A DNA stretch of 64,000 nt. Origin: Lysobacterales bacterium (GTDB lineage: Bacteria > Pseudomonadota > Gammaproteobacteria > Xanthomonadales > Ahniellaceae). A program made the position numbers and the translations under genes. The stretch lies in assembly GCA_016182785.1 (NCBI GenBank), contig JACPFU010000015.1, positions 62,001 through 126,000 of the forward strand, given 5' to 3'. This document shows positions 1 through 8,795 of this stretch, piece by piece; within the stretch, counting starts at the first letter, position 1; each line of letters begins with the position of its first letter. The notes beneath the pieces are model-generated. The model was not told the DNA's origin and ran no database searches. It saw nothing but the letters and a program-made list of their open reading frames with translations.

Positions 1-1
1 G

Positions 2-535
2 GTGCCGACACGTTGCTCGTCCAGGAAGCAGGTTCTCGTGCTCGTCGGACCGAAGGGCGCTGGCAAGTCGACGATCGGCCAGATCCTCGCGGCCGACCTC
101 GGGATCCACTTCGTGAGTGTCGAGCCGATCTTCCTGGATGTCCGGGCCCGGCTCGGCGCTGCCCACCCGCTGATCGAGACGGCCGGCTTCCAGGCCGTTC
201 TCGGCGCTCTGCGCGCAGCCCTCGGTGTGCACGACATCGTCTGCTTCGAGACGAGCGGCGCCTCCGCCCACGTCCCCTGGCTGCTCGACGCCCTTCGCCA
301 AGAGGCAAGCGTCCGGCTCATCCGCGTTCTGGCCGTGCCCGACCAGTGCCTCGCGCGGATCCGCAGCCGCGACGCGTCCATCCACATTCCCGTCCCGGAG
401 GAGCAGATCGAGCGCATCAATGCCATCGCTGATGCAGTCGTGCTGCCCTGGGCGGCCGAGATCGACAACCGCGGTCCGCTCGACCGCGCATCGATTGTCT
501 CGACCGTCCGCAATCTCCTCACGCCCGGTGCCTGA
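2..535 (+). CDS. P-loop kinase, shikimate/adenylate-kinase-like (5' end uncertain)
   Basis: Encodes 177 residues if GTG at position 2 is the start. The window edge leaves no upstream sequence, so the gene could begin earlier. A clear Walker A loop (GPKGAGKST, residues 16-24) follows a hydrophobic beta strand (VLVLV), as in shikimate kinases and small nucleotide-phosphorylating AAA_33 proteins. A second strand with IVCFETSG (about residues 79-86) sits where these kinases hold their substrate-binding or Walker B region, and arginines near residues 120-123 could form the lid. The family is recognisable but the substrate is not. The genuine shikimate kinase AroK carries other conserved substrate residues that I do not see, so aroK is not claimed. 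It converges with the next gene, and the 89 bases between them show no clear terminator. Confidence 0.65.
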   Translation: MPTRCSSRKQVLVLVGPKGAGKSTIGQILAADLGIHFVSVEPIFLDVRARLGAAHPLIETAGFQAVLGALRAALGVHDIVCFETSGASAHVPWLLDALRQEASVRLIRVLAVPDQCLARIRSRDASIHIPVPEEQIERINAIADAVVLPWAAEIDNRGPLDRASIVSTVRNLLTPGA

Positions 536-624
536 GCTCGGCGAGCAGTGGACTCGCCGGGCTCGCCACTGGTGCGCCCGGCCTACGCGCTACGGGCGCG
601 CAGGGCAGCGGGGTCTGGGTGCGT

Positions 625-1362
625 CTACCCCGGCTGGCGGTCGCTGAGCAGTTCCAGTCCGGTCGGGTTACCGACGGCCACCGGCTGATCCGACTTGAAG
701 TCCGGCGCCGGCAGCACGGGTACCTGCGGTTCCAGGGTCCAGGTCCAGCGTTTGGACGGCTGGCCGTCGGTGGTGTAGCGGATGGGCACGATCAGTTCGG
801 AGGCCACCGGTTGGCCGCCGACTTGCTCCGGTTCGAACTTCCACTCGCGCAACGTCTTCAGGGTCTCCTCGATGAAGCGCTTGCCCATCGCCGCATTGGC
901 GTGGGTGGTGCGGGCAGCGTAGACCTCTGCCGATTCGACATCGCCATTCGCGGACACGCGTACCCTCGCCTCCACTTCGGCGTTGGTCCCGGACCGCAGC
1001 GCTGTTGCCGGATACTGGGGTGGCGCCTGGAGCAGCGTGCGAGGGCCGTGGCCACGATAGCTGGCCGTCATCTTTGCGCCGCTGTCGTCGATGTCCGCCA
1101 CGACATGCGCGCGCAGCGTCGTGTGCGTCGCAACGGCCTTGCCCGCGCGCGTTGCGGGGTGGAAGCGCCATTCGCGCACCAGCTTCTCAATGCCGTTGGC
1201 GAACACGTCCCCGACCTTGTCGTTGTTCAGGTCCGCCTGCACCACGCGCCCCTGCGCATCGATGTCGGCAACCACGGAGAAATCGAACTCGCGGCGCTCG
1301 GCCTGCGCGGAAGCGCTGGTGAAGGCGATGGCGATCGCGGTGAACAGACGCAGCTTGGGCAT
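625..1362 (-). CDS. Secreted protein with two TonB-C-like repeats
   Basis: Encodes 245 residues from ATG at 1362. An upstream in-frame ATG at 1416 is less likely, because the 1362 start gives a clean signal peptide (MPKLRLFTAIAIAFTSASAQA). After it come two related beta-alpha-beta units of the TonB C-terminal type. The first contains VREWRFHPATRAGKAV and the second LREWKFEPEQVGGQPV, the usual helix-then-strand signature with the W-x-F-x-P core. TonB itself needs an uncleaved N-terminal anchor and a proline-rich spacer, and both are missing. This is therefore probably a soluble periplasmic TonB-C-like protein rather than the energy transducer. Its partner is unknown. Confidence 0.7.
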   Translation of the reverse strand: MPKLRLFTAIAIAFTSASAQAERREFDFSVVADIDAQGRVVQADLNNDKVGDVFANGIEKLVREWRFHPATRAGKAVATHTTLRAHVVADIDDSGAKMTASYRGHGPRTLLQAPPQYPATALRSGTNAEVEARVRVSANGDVESAEVYAARTTHANAAMGKRFIEETLKTLREWKFEPEQVGGQPVASELIVPIRYTTDGQPSKRWTWTLEPQVPVLPAPDFKSDQPVAVGNPTGLELLSDRQPG

Positions 1363-1624
1363 CGGTGAAGTCCTGGAGGAAGGGGGGCAGCAGCATAGCC
1401 AGCGATTGCAACGCAATGCAACGGATCAGTGGGGCGTCGCGAGTCCCGGAATCGCTCGCCAGGAGCCGGTCCACGCATGCCGGTGTTCGGGTTTGTCGCT
1501 GATGCGCGTTGCCATTGCCGCGATCGACGCATTGGTTGATGATCGGTTCGCCCTTCCCGGTGGCGCGACCGGGTTTGGCGCAACCGTTTCGCGTCGGATT
1601 CGCACGAGGGTGGGGGAATTCGCT

Positions 1625-1999
1625 ATGGATGAGTCAGGTGGTGGAATCATCGCTTCGATCATGATGCTGGTATGGCTCGCGGTGATCGTCGCGATCCTCG
1701 CGGGCTTCTGGAAGGTGTTCGTGAAGGCGGGGCAACCGGGATGGGCCTGCCTGGTTCCGATCTACAACATCGTGGTCATGCTGCAGATCGTCGGCCGTCC
1801 GATCTGGTGGCTGGTGCTGCTGCTCATTCCAATTGTCAGTCTCGTGGTCATGATCATCGTGTCGATCGACATGGCCAAGAGCTTCGGCAAGGGCACTGGT
1901 TTCGGTGTCGGGCTGGCGCTGTTGGGTCCGATTTTCTATCCGATGCTGGGCTTCGGCGATGCCAAGTACCAGGGTCCTGCGGCGGCCGCTGCTAGCTGA
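1625..1999 (+). CDS. Small multi-pass membrane protein, DUF5684-like
   Basis: Encodes 124 residues starting MDESGGG. There are three strongly hydrophobic segments: about residues 9-30, 44-60 (around the proline-containing LVPIYNIVVM) and 62-81. They are followed by a short GKGTGFGVGLALLGPIFYPMLGFGD tract, of which GFGVGLALLGPIFYP is the fourth hydrophobic stretch. The pattern of a small inner-membrane protein with KAGQPGWACLVPIYN is typical of the DUF5684 / 'signal peptidase I-like membrane' families found in many bacteria. Function is unknown. The gene ends just before a strong symmetrical terminator. The 262 bases upstream (1363-1624), shared divergently with the TonB-C-like gene, must hold both promoters, but no consensus pair stands out. 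Confidence 0.7.
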   Translation: MDESGGGIIASIMMLVWLAVIVAILAGFWKVFVKAGQPGWACLVPIYNIVVMLQIVGRPIWWLVLLLIPIVSLVVMIIVSIDMAKSFGKGTGFGVGLALLGPIFYPMLGFGDAKYQGPAAAAAS

Positions 2000-2007
2000 T
2001 CCGAAGC

Positions 2008-2039
2008 AAAGGCCCGGCCGCGTCCGCGGCCGGGCCTTT
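2008..2039. terminator. Bidirectional intrinsic terminator
   Basis: A perfect 15-bp inverted repeat (2008-2022 and 2025-2039) with a 2-base loop. It starts with AAA and ends with TTT, so it can act on both strands. It sits between the convergent ends of the small membrane protein gene (1999) and the FGGY kinase gene (2071). Confidence 0.8.
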
Positions 2040-2070
2040 GCGCGTCTGAGGGCGTGGTTGCAGGTCGCGA

Positions 2071-3621
2071 TCAGCGTGCGGCGATGCGCGCGAGGCGGCG
2101 ATAGAGCGGCGCGAGCTGCGCGTACATGCGGCGGTAGACGTCGCGGTGCAGGGCGGCGTAGACGCGGGCGTGTTCCGGGTTCGGGGTGAAGCGGCGGCCG
2201 CAGTGGCTCATGGCGGCGACGGCGGCAGCGAAGTCGCGATGCAGGCCGAGGCCGACACTCACCGCCATGGCGGCACCCAAACCTGAGGTTTCATGCGTGT
2301 GCGCGCGTTGCGTCGGCAGATCGAACAGATCGGCGGTGAGTTGCATCGCGGCATCGGATTGCGCGCCGCCGCCGGAGACGCGCAGTTCCGTCACCGCGCA
2401 GCCGCCGCGGCGTTCGATGCGTTCGCACCCGTCGCGCAGTGCATGGCCGAGGCCTTCGAGGATGGCGCGATACAGGTGCGCGCGCGTGTGCACGTCGCTG
2501 AAGCCGATGATCGCGCCGCGCGCTTCGGGGCCCGGATGGCGCACGCCGGGCGACCAGTACGGTTGCAGCAGCAGCCCGTCGCAGCCCGGCGGCACCTGCG
2601 TGATCAACGCGTCGAACAGCGATTCGGTGGCGACGCCGAGGCCTTCGGCCAGCGCGCGCTCGGGGTGTCCAAATTGCTCCTTGAACCAGCGCACCAGCCA
2701 GTAGCCGCGGAAGATCTGCACCTCGCAGTTGTACTGGCCCGGCAACAATGCCGGATACGGTGGCACGAACGGCGTCGCCTCCAGGTAACGCGGCGTGGTG
2801 ATGCTGAAGGTCGCGGTGGTGCCATACGACAACGCGCCCTGGTGCGGGGCGACGGCGCCGCTGCCGACGATCTCGCAGGCCTTGTCGGCGGCGGCCGCGA
2901 ACACCGGCAAGCCGCCGGGAATGCCGGTCGCGGCTGCGGCTTCGGGGGTGATCTGGCCGAGCTGCGTACCGACCTCGAACAGCTGCGGCAGTTGCGCGCG
3001 CGTGCAGCGCAATGCGCCCCACTTCCAGTCGAGTGCACTGGCCCAGCGCTGGCGCTTGAAGTCGAACGGCAGGTAGGCGACCTGGTTCGCCGCCGAGTCG
3101 ACCACGCGCCCGGTCAGGCGCAAGTGCAGCAGGCCCGAGACCAGCAGCCAGTGCGCGGTCGCCCGCGCGATCTCGGGATGTTGCTCGGCGATCCAGTTGA
3201 CCTGCGCGCGGGCGGCGAAATCGCGCACCGTGGCACCGAGCCCGAGCGTCGCGAACGCGGCACGCCACGGCCATGCCGGGCGCGGCGGATGCGCGGCGCG
3301 GCGGCGGTCGAGCCAGGTGATCGCCGGATGCAGCACGCGACCGTCGCCAGCGACCGGCATCAGCGTGCCGCGCTGGGTGGTGACCGCGACGCCGGCCACG
3401 AGCTCGCGCGCCGCGCCAGGCAAGTCCCAGAGCTTGCGACAGGTCTCCGCGGTTGCAAGCCACAGCGCCTCGCCGTCGTGTTCGTGCCACTCCGGCTGCG
3501 GCGAGTGGTAGCCGTCGAGCGCAGTCTGCGCCTTGGCCAGCAGCTTGCCGGCAGTATCGAACAGCAGTGCACGCACGCTCTGCGTGCCGCAGTCGAGCGC
3601 GAGCAGCAGCGGCGCGTTCAT
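2071..3621 (-). CDS. FGGY-family carbohydrate kinase
   Basis: Encodes 516 residues and belongs to the glycerol/xylulo/ribulokinase family, which phosphorylates a polyol or sugar with ATP. The N-terminal ATP-binding strand-loop reads LLALDCGTQSVRALLFD. ITWLDRR is the conserved W-x-D-x-R substrate/catalytic region. SYGTTATF and RVSGGGAQSD are the second-domain phosphate and adenosine motifs. Length is normal. The ATG at 3621 overlaps the TGA of the GlpD-like gene (ATGA), so the two are probably translationally coupled. A longer reading frame upstream is not used. The substrate cannot be read from sequence. The neighbours, a GlpD-like dehydrogenase and an AGPS-like flavoprotein, suggest a glycerol or dihydroxyacetone-type compound or a sugar precursor feeding it. 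Confidence 0.85.
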   Translation of the reverse strand: MNAPLLLALDCGTQSVRALLFDTAGKLLAKAQTALDGYHSPQPEWHEHDGEALWLATAETCRKLWDLPGAARELVAGVAVTTQRGTLMPVAGDGRVLHPAITWLDRRRAAHPPRPAWPWRAAFATLGLGATVRDFAARAQVNWIAEQHPEIARATAHWLLVSGLLHLRLTGRVVDSAANQVAYLPFDFKRQRWASALDWKWGALRCTRAQLPQLFEVGTQLGQITPEAAAATGIPGGLPVFAAAADKACEIVGSGAVAPHQGALSYGTTATFSITTPRYLEATPFVPPYPALLPGQYNCEVQIFRGYWLVRWFKEQFGHPERALAEGLGVATESLFDALITQVPPGCDGLLLQPYWSPGVRHPGPEARGAIIGFSDVHTRAHLYRAILEGLGHALRDGCERIERRGGCAVTELRVSGGGAQSDAAMQLTADLFDLPTQRAHTHETSGLGAAMAVSVGLGLHRDFAAAVAAMSHCGRRFTPNPEHARVYAALHRDVYRRMYAQLAPLYRRLARIAAR

Positions 3622-5198
3622 GCGCTCGGCAGCGCGTGCTGCGCCGACCACAGGGTGCGATAGCGTGTGTGTTCTGCGTCCCAGCGCGAGGCATCCCAGC
3701 CAAGTTCGCTGCAAACCAGATCGCGCAGCCCAGGCAGCAGCGCCTCGCCGGCGCCGGCTTCGGTCAGGCCGATGCGCGTGCGTCGCAGCAGCAGGTCATC
3801 GAGATGCAGCACCAGCTCGTGGCGGCAGACGTGGCGCAGCTCGGCCGGGCACACCACGCCGCTGCCGATCGGCGCGCGCGCCCCGATTTCCTGTTGCGCC
3901 AACTCCGCCACGCCATCGCCGTAGCGGCCACGCCAGCGCCGATGCTGCCAGTCGGGCAGTGCCGCACCGGCGCCCGCATCGGGAGCAGGCGCGAACACCG
4001 CGGCATCGGCGGCGCGAGGTCGCAGCATCGGCAGCTGCGCTTGCAGTTGCGCCAGCACCTGCAGCGCGGTGGAACGGAAGGTGGTGAGCTTGCCGCCGCT
4101 GACCGTGGTGAGTCCCTGTTCGGTGACGATCAGGTGTTCGCGATTTTCCTGCGATGGCGGCAGGTCGCGATTCGACGACACCACCGGTCTCACACCGGAC
4201 CAGCTGCACAGCGCTTCATCGGCGCGCAGCCCGAGTGACGGGAACTGGCGGTGCAGGGCGCGCATCAGGTAGGCGACTTCGGCGTGGCTGATCGATGGCG
4301 CGCGATCGAGCGGCGCCTGATGGTCGAGGTCGGTGGTGCCGACCAGCGTCGCGCCCTCCCACGGCATCGCATAGACCGGACGCGCGTCGTCGGGATGGAA
4401 CAGCGCCACCGCCTGCGCCACCGGCAAACGCCAGGCCGGGAACAGCAGGTGGCTGCCGCGCAGCGGGCGCAGCCTCGGCGCCAGCCCGAGCCCGCCGCGC
4501 AAGGCATCGGCGGCGCAGCCGGTGGCGTTGATCACGCAACGCGCTGCGATCTCGAACGCGGGCTCGCCTTCCGCTTCGATGCGCACGCCGCGCACCGGCT
4601 GCGTATCGCCCTCGCGCAGCAGATCGGTGACGCGGGCGTAGTTCAGGCACAGCGCGCCGGCGCGCTCGGATTCGTGCAGCACGCGCAGCGTCAGGCGCGC
4701 ATCGTCGGTGGTCGCATCCAGATAGCGCCAGCCACCGCGCAGCCCGGCGCTGGCGAGGATCGGCGCATGCCGCAGCATCTCGGGCGCATCGAGCCAGGCG
4801 CGGCTGCGCTGCCCGGCGAAGGCGTCGTAGATCGCAAGCCCGATGCCGACCACATGCCGGCTGCCCGGTGTGTCGGCATGGAACGGCAGCAGGAACGGCA
4901 GCGGCTCGACCAGTCCCGGTGCCGCGCGCAGCAGCGCGTTGCGTTCGTGCACCGATTCGCGCGTCAGCCCGAGCCGGCCCTGCTTCAGGTAGCGCAGGCC
5001 GCCATGCACCAGTTTCGAGGAACGCGACGAAGTGCCGCTGGCGAAGTCGTTGGCTTCGACCAGCGCGACACGGGCGCCGGCATGCGCGGCTTCGAGGGCG
5101 ATGCCGGCACCGGCGATGCCGCCGCCGATCACCAGCACGTCGAGCACGTCGCCGCCGCGCAGGCGCTCGATGCGTTCGGCGCGCGGCAGCGGCGTCAT
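3618..5198 (-). CDS. Glycerol-3-phosphate dehydrogenase (GlpD-like), FAD-dependent
   Basis: Encodes 526 residues. The family oxidises sn-glycerol 3-phosphate to dihydroxyacetone phosphate at the membrane and passes electrons to quinone. An N-terminal FAD-binding motif (VIGGGIAGAGIALEA, about residues 22-36) is followed by FASGTSSRSSKLVHGGLRYL, the GlpD active-site signature region. TTVSGGKLTTFR is the typical second GlpD signature, and a C-terminal alpha-helical DAO_C domain follows. The start (ATG at 5198) overlaps the stop of the upstream flavoprotein by ATGA, and the stop overlaps the start of the kinase by ATGA. The gene is thus the centre of a tightly coupled operon. It could be a paralogue devoted to this operon rather than the housekeeping glpD. 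Confidence 0.85.
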   Translation of the reverse strand: MTPLPRAERIERLRGGDVLDVLVIGGGIAGAGIALEAAHAGARVALVEANDFASGTSSRSSKLVHGGLRYLKQGRLGLTRESVHERNALLRAAPGLVEPLPFLLPFHADTPGSRHVVGIGLAIYDAFAGQRSRAWLDAPEMLRHAPILASAGLRGGWRYLDATTDDARLTLRVLHESERAGALCLNYARVTDLLREGDTQPVRGVRIEAEGEPAFEIAARCVINATGCAADALRGGLGLAPRLRPLRGSHLLFPAWRLPVAQAVALFHPDDARPVYAMPWEGATLVGTTDLDHQAPLDRAPSISHAEVAYLMRALHRQFPSLGLRADEALCSWSGVRPVVSSNRDLPPSQENREHLIVTEQGLTTVSGGKLTTFRSTALQVLAQLQAQLPMLRPRAADAAVFAPAPDAGAGAALPDWQHRRWRGRYGDGVAELAQQEIGARAPIGSGVVCPAELRHVCRHELVLHLDDLLLRRTRIGLTEAGAGEALLPGLRDLVCSELGWDASRWDAEHTRYRTLWSAQHALPSA

Positions 5199-6802
5199 GC
5201 GCGTTCTTCGAGCAGATTGCCGCTGGCGAACACGCCATGCGGATCGAAGTGGCCGACCATCGCGCGCAGCGCGTTGATCCCGGCTTCGCCCTTCTCGGCG
5301 CCGAGGAAGGGCGCGTGGTCCTTGCCGACGCCGTGCTGGTGGCTGATGGTGCCGCCGTGCGCGACGATGGCGTTGCTGACCGCTTGTTTCAGCGCCTGCC
5401 AGCGACCCCAGCTGCTCTCGAAATCGGGCCCGACGCGGAACACGAAGGTGCTGTACACGCTGCTGCCCTGCGCATACAGGTGCGACAGGTGCGTGTAGGC
5501 ATGTGCGCGCTCGCCGAACGCCGCCAGCGCGTCGCGCCCGGCCTGCTCGATGGCGTGCAGCATCGGTGTCACCTTGGGCCAGTCGCACGCGGTTTCCATG
5601 GTGTCGACTGCATAGCCGTGCTGCCACAGCGCGTTGCGCAGGTAGACGCTGCGGAAGCGGTTCGCCTCCCAGCGTCGGCCGAGCGCGCCGCCGGTGGCGA
5701 CGCCGCCGTGGCGGCGCCAGATCGCGCCCGCCTGTCGTTGCATGGCGCGCACCTGTGCGGCACTGCCGGTGCAGCCGACCAGCAGCAGCACCTTGTTCGC
5801 GTCGACGCCGCGCCAGCGCAGGTAGCGCTCCAGCCACGCGACCTGGCGACCGTGTCCGGCCAGGGTCAGCGTGGTGCGCGTTTCCAGCGCGTTGGCCAGG
5901 CGCAGCATCGACAGCCCGAGCCGCGCCTGCGCCAGTTCGCGCGCGCAGGCGGCGCCGCGTTCCCAGTCGGGCAGGAACACGGCGATGAAGCGCTCGCTCT
6001 CGGGCAGGCGGCTGATGCGCACGGTGGCTTCGCTGAGCACGCCGATGCGGCCCTCCGAGCCGAGCACCCATTCGCGCAGGTCCGGGCCTGCGGCCGACGC
6101 CGGAAACGTCGGCAGCTCCAGCGTCGCGCTCGGCGTGTCCAGACGGCCGCCGGCGAACAGCGCCTCGATGCGGCCGTAGCGCGAAGACTGCTGGCCCGAG
6201 GAGCGCGTCACCACCCAGCCGCCGAGCGACGCGAACTCGAAACTCTGCGGATAGTGACCGAGCATCCAGCCCTGCGCGCGCAACTGCGCTTCGAGGTCGG
6301 GACCGAGCACGCCGGCCTCGAACCGCGCCAGGCGCGCATCGGCGTCGATCCACAGCAGACGGCGCAGGCGCCGCAGTGACAGGGCCAGCACCGGGCGTTC
6401 GCCCGCGGGTGGCGTCAGATGACCGACGACGCTGGTCGCGCCACCGACCGGAATCACCCGCAACCGTTGCGCGGTCGCGAAATCGAGCAATGCGCGCAAC
6501 GCTGCGACCGAATCCGGCTCGGCAACGCCATCGCACACCGCGCCGATGACGCCGAAGCGCAACCGCAGCCAGTCGCCGCAACTCTGCCCGAAACTCGCGC
6601 GCAGCCGGGCTTCCGGCGAGGTGTCGATGCCGGCATGTGCCGGCAGCCGCGAAGCCTGCGCCGCGACCGCCGCACACGCCGCGTCCAGCGACGCATCGCG
6701 CGGCGCCGTCCCCGGCCCGATCGCCGCCGCCAGAAACTCCAGCACCGGCGCACCCAGGCTCAGCTCAACGCTGTCATCGCCCCAACCGTTCCATCGCCGC
6801 AC
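5195..6802 (-). CDS. FAD-binding oxidase, alkyldihydroxyacetonephosphate synthase (AGPS)-like
   Basis: Encodes 535 residues. The opening VRRWNGWGDD is characteristic of the AGPS branch of the VAO/PCMH flavoprotein family. Further features are the FAD pyrophosphate loop (PVGGATSVVGH), an FEFASLGGWVVTRSSGQQSS stretch like the AGPS substrate/flavin region, and a C-terminal GGTISHQHGVGKDH (His-Gln-His at residues 488-490). From memory, eukaryotic AGPS has three consecutive histidines there, so the middle one is replaced. GTG at 6802 was chosen because GGAG lies 8 bases upstream; a TTG at 6844 has no such site. The stop overlaps the GlpD-like start (ATGA). True AGPS exchanges the acyl chain of acyl-DHAP for a fatty alcohol. 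Here a related or purely oxidative reaction on a DHAP/glycerol-type substrate is equally possible. Confidence 0.75.
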   Translation of the reverse strand: MRRWNGWGDDSVELSLGAPVLEFLAAAIGPGTAPRDASLDAACAAVAAQASRLPAHAGIDTSPEARLRASFGQSCGDWLRLRFGVIGAVCDGVAEPDSVAALRALLDFATAQRLRVIPVGGATSVVGHLTPPAGERPVLALSLRRLRRLLWIDADARLARFEAGVLGPDLEAQLRAQGWMLGHYPQSFEFASLGGWVVTRSSGQQSSRYGRIEALFAGGRLDTPSATLELPTFPASAAGPDLREWVLGSEGRIGVLSEATVRISRLPESERFIAVFLPDWERGAACARELAQARLGLSMLRLANALETRTTLTLAGHGRQVAWLERYLRWRGVDANKVLLLVGCTGSAAQVRAMQRQAGAIWRRHGGVATGGALGRRWEANRFRSVYLRNALWQHGYAVDTMETACDWPKVTPMLHAIEQAGRDALAAFGERAHAYTHLSHLYAQGSSVYSTFVFRVGPDFESSWGRWQALKQAVSNAIVAHGGTISHQHGVGKDHAPFLGAEKGEAGINALRAMVGHFDPHGVFASGNLLEERA

Positions 6803-6859
6803 TGTCGCTTCTCCGCCTGTCCTGTCCGGACCACCATCGTGCAATCACGAGGGGCGAGT

Positions 6860-8767
6860 CTATCGCTGCGCCTCCAGGACTTCGCGGAGGGCTTGGTCCA
6901 GGGAGTCATCGAAGCCTGCGTGCTGCAACAGGCGCGACTTGCAGGCAGCCAGTTGTGCGCGGAGGTGCTCGCGCGCCGCCGGGTCGCGCGCGAGTTCGAT
7001 GACGCGCGCGACGTAGTCCTGCGCACTGGCGCAGACCAGTTCATGGTCGAGCCCGATCGCCTGCAGCATGCCGGCGCTCTGATTGCCGCGCATGAGCGGT
7101 CCGCGACGAGTGATGATCGGGCAGTCATGGGCCAACGCGTCGAGCGTGGTCGCGCCACCGGCGAAGTCGAAGGTGTCGAGCACCAGCGTGCTGGAGGCAA
7201 GCTCGGCCCGGTAGTCCTCTCCCGACAGGAAGGGCAGGACGCGCAGTTGGCGGACTGGATCGGCGCCGGCGTGGGCGATCGCTGCGGCGACACGGGCTTC
7301 GACGCGTTCGCGCAGCTCCGCAACCGCCGAGGGCACCAGGGTCAGCGTGGCCTCGGGCAGCGCGGCCAGAATGCGCGCGAACACCGCATCGTGTCCGGGG
7401 TGCAGCTTGAACGCCGCCTGCGGGCAGAACAGACGCAGGGCGTCGTCGTCGCGACGGCTGGGGGCGCTGCCCGCGGGGCGATCCAGGCGTTGCGGGTCAA
7501 GCGCGATTGCGAGACCCGGCAGGCGCACCAGTCGCTCGCGATAGTGCGAATCCGCGTCGGGTGGCTCCATCGCGTCGGCGCCGAAGAACACGTCAATGCT
7601 GGACAGGCCGGTGGTCTGCGGATGGCCCCAAGTGACCGCCTGGCGTGGCGCCAGTCGCTGTGAGGCGAGCGCGTGCATCAGCGGGTCGAGCCCGATGTCG
7701 ATGTAGACGAGCAGGTCGAGCGCGGCCTCGTGGATCCGATCGCGCCAGGCGCGGAGGTCGCGGCGCCCTCCATGGTACGCGTCCACGGCGGCAGCAAGCG
7801 CTGCGGTCTTCGCGTCGGCGGAGTCGCTCAGCTGGAAGACGTGCACCTCGTGGCGCGCCCGGTCCGCGGCGATTGGCCAGCAGCGGAACAGGTTGCCGAC
7901 GGTGTGGTCGTGCCAGTGTGGCGAGACGAAGCCGATCCGGGTCCGGCCCGGCCTTGGGGCAGGCAGGGGTGGCGCGTCGCCGATCGCGAGTCGCGTGAAG
8001 CGGCTGATCTGGTCGCCGATGCGGCGGATCAGCGCGGTGGTGTCGCGCGCCAGGATGCCGAGTCCGAAGGTGGAGGCGGCGAGCGCGAGAGCTTCGGCGT
8101 GGAAACGCAGGCGCGGATCGTGGTCGGGCAGCGCCTCGAACCGATCCAGCACGGTTTCGATGCGTGCGGTCGTGGCGTCGAGCGCCGCCATCGAGTCCGG
8201 AACGAACTCCACCAGCAGTGCCGACAGCCACAACGAGGGCAGGTGGTCCGGGTCCATCGCCGCGACGCGCGCATGTGCTGCCGCCGCCTCGCCGTAGCGA
8301 TGACGTGCAACCAGATTGTTGGCGTGTTCGATCCAGGCTTCGGCGCCCGCGGGAGCAACGGCAATCCACGCCGCTTCGGCATCGACCGCCTCGCGGTGTC
8401 GCTCCAGGCCAAACAGGCAACGCCTGCGACCGTCGAGCAGGCGATGGTCGTGCGCAGCGTGTGCGAGGCCGGTGTCGAATGCGGACAGGGCATCGGAGAA
8501 CGCATGCTCGGCCAGGTGCAGTCGCCCGAGGTTGACCGCGACCTCGGTCCAGGACGGTCGCAGTTCCAGTGCCGAGGCCAAGGCGCGTCGGGCGCCGGCG
8601 CGATCGTTTCGCGCCAGCGCGCACTGTGCCCGAGTGGCCTGCACTTCGGCGCTGGCGCCGTGCTCGCGCAGCCAGTCGTCGAGCAACGCGAGCGCGGCAT
8701 CGACGCGGCCGGAGCGCGTCAGTTCTCCGGCCTGGCGCAGCAGCGCGGTCAGTGCAGTCGCGTTCAT
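6860..8767 (-). CDS. O-GlcNAc-transferase/SPINDLY-like glycosyltransferase (GT41) with TPR domain
   Basis: Encodes 635 residues. Residues 1-240 are TPR-like helical repeats (alanine/leucine-rich pairs such as RADAL and RRALASALEL). Residues 275-635 form a GT41 catalytic domain. Family landmarks are IGFVSPHWHDHTVGNLF (279-295), VTWGHPQTTGLSSIDVFFG (378-396), MEPPDADSHYRERLVRLPG (400-418), CPQAAFKLHPGHDAVFARIL (448-467, with Lys454) and the donor-site loop DFAGGATTLDAL (534-545). These resemble bacterial 'O-linked GlcNAc transferase, SPINDLY family' proteins, which glycosylate proteins from UDP- or GDP-sugars. The acceptor is unknown. It ends 57 bases before the AGPS-like gene, so it may belong to the same transcript. 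Confidence 0.85.
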   Translation of the reverse strand: MNATALTALLRQAGELTRSGRVDAALALLDDWLREHGASAEVQATRAQCALARNDRAGARRALASALELRPSWTEVAVNLGRLHLAEHAFSDALSAFDTGLAHAAHDHRLLDGRRRCLFGLERHREAVDAEAAWIAVAPAGAEAWIEHANNLVARHRYGEAAAAHARVAAMDPDHLPSLWLSALLVEFVPDSMAALDATTARIETVLDRFEALPDHDPRLRFHAEALALAASTFGLGILARDTTALIRRIGDQISRFTRLAIGDAPPLPAPRPGRTRIGFVSPHWHDHTVGNLFRCWPIAADRARHEVHVFQLSDSADAKTAALAAAVDAYHGGRRDLRAWRDRIHEAALDLLVYIDIGLDPLMHALASQRLAPRQAVTWGHPQTTGLSSIDVFFGADAMEPPDADSHYRERLVRLPGLAIALDPQRLDRPAGSAPSRRDDDALRLFCPQAAFKLHPGHDAVFARILAALPEATLTLVPSAVAELRERVEARVAAAIAHAGADPVRQLRVLPFLSGEDYRAELASSTLVLDTFDFAGGATTLDALAHDCPIITRRGPLMRGNQSAGMLQAIGLDHELVCASAQDYVARVIELARDPAAREHLRAQLAACKSRLLQHAGFDDSLDQALREVLEAQR

Positions 8768-8795
8768 GCGGCAGGGACGGTCGCGCGCCCGTCCA

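Noticed and set aside
536..624. Possible terminator between the first two genes (GGCGAG/CTCGCC repeats)
   Set aside because: The repeated short arms do not form one clear stem and no T-run follows.
5199..6677. Upstream half of the long frame that ends at 3618 (1,019 codons)
   Set aside because: Only the part from ATG 5198 matches GlpD; the rest is a shadow of the AGPS-like gene in another frame, rich in Arg and Ala with no family motif.
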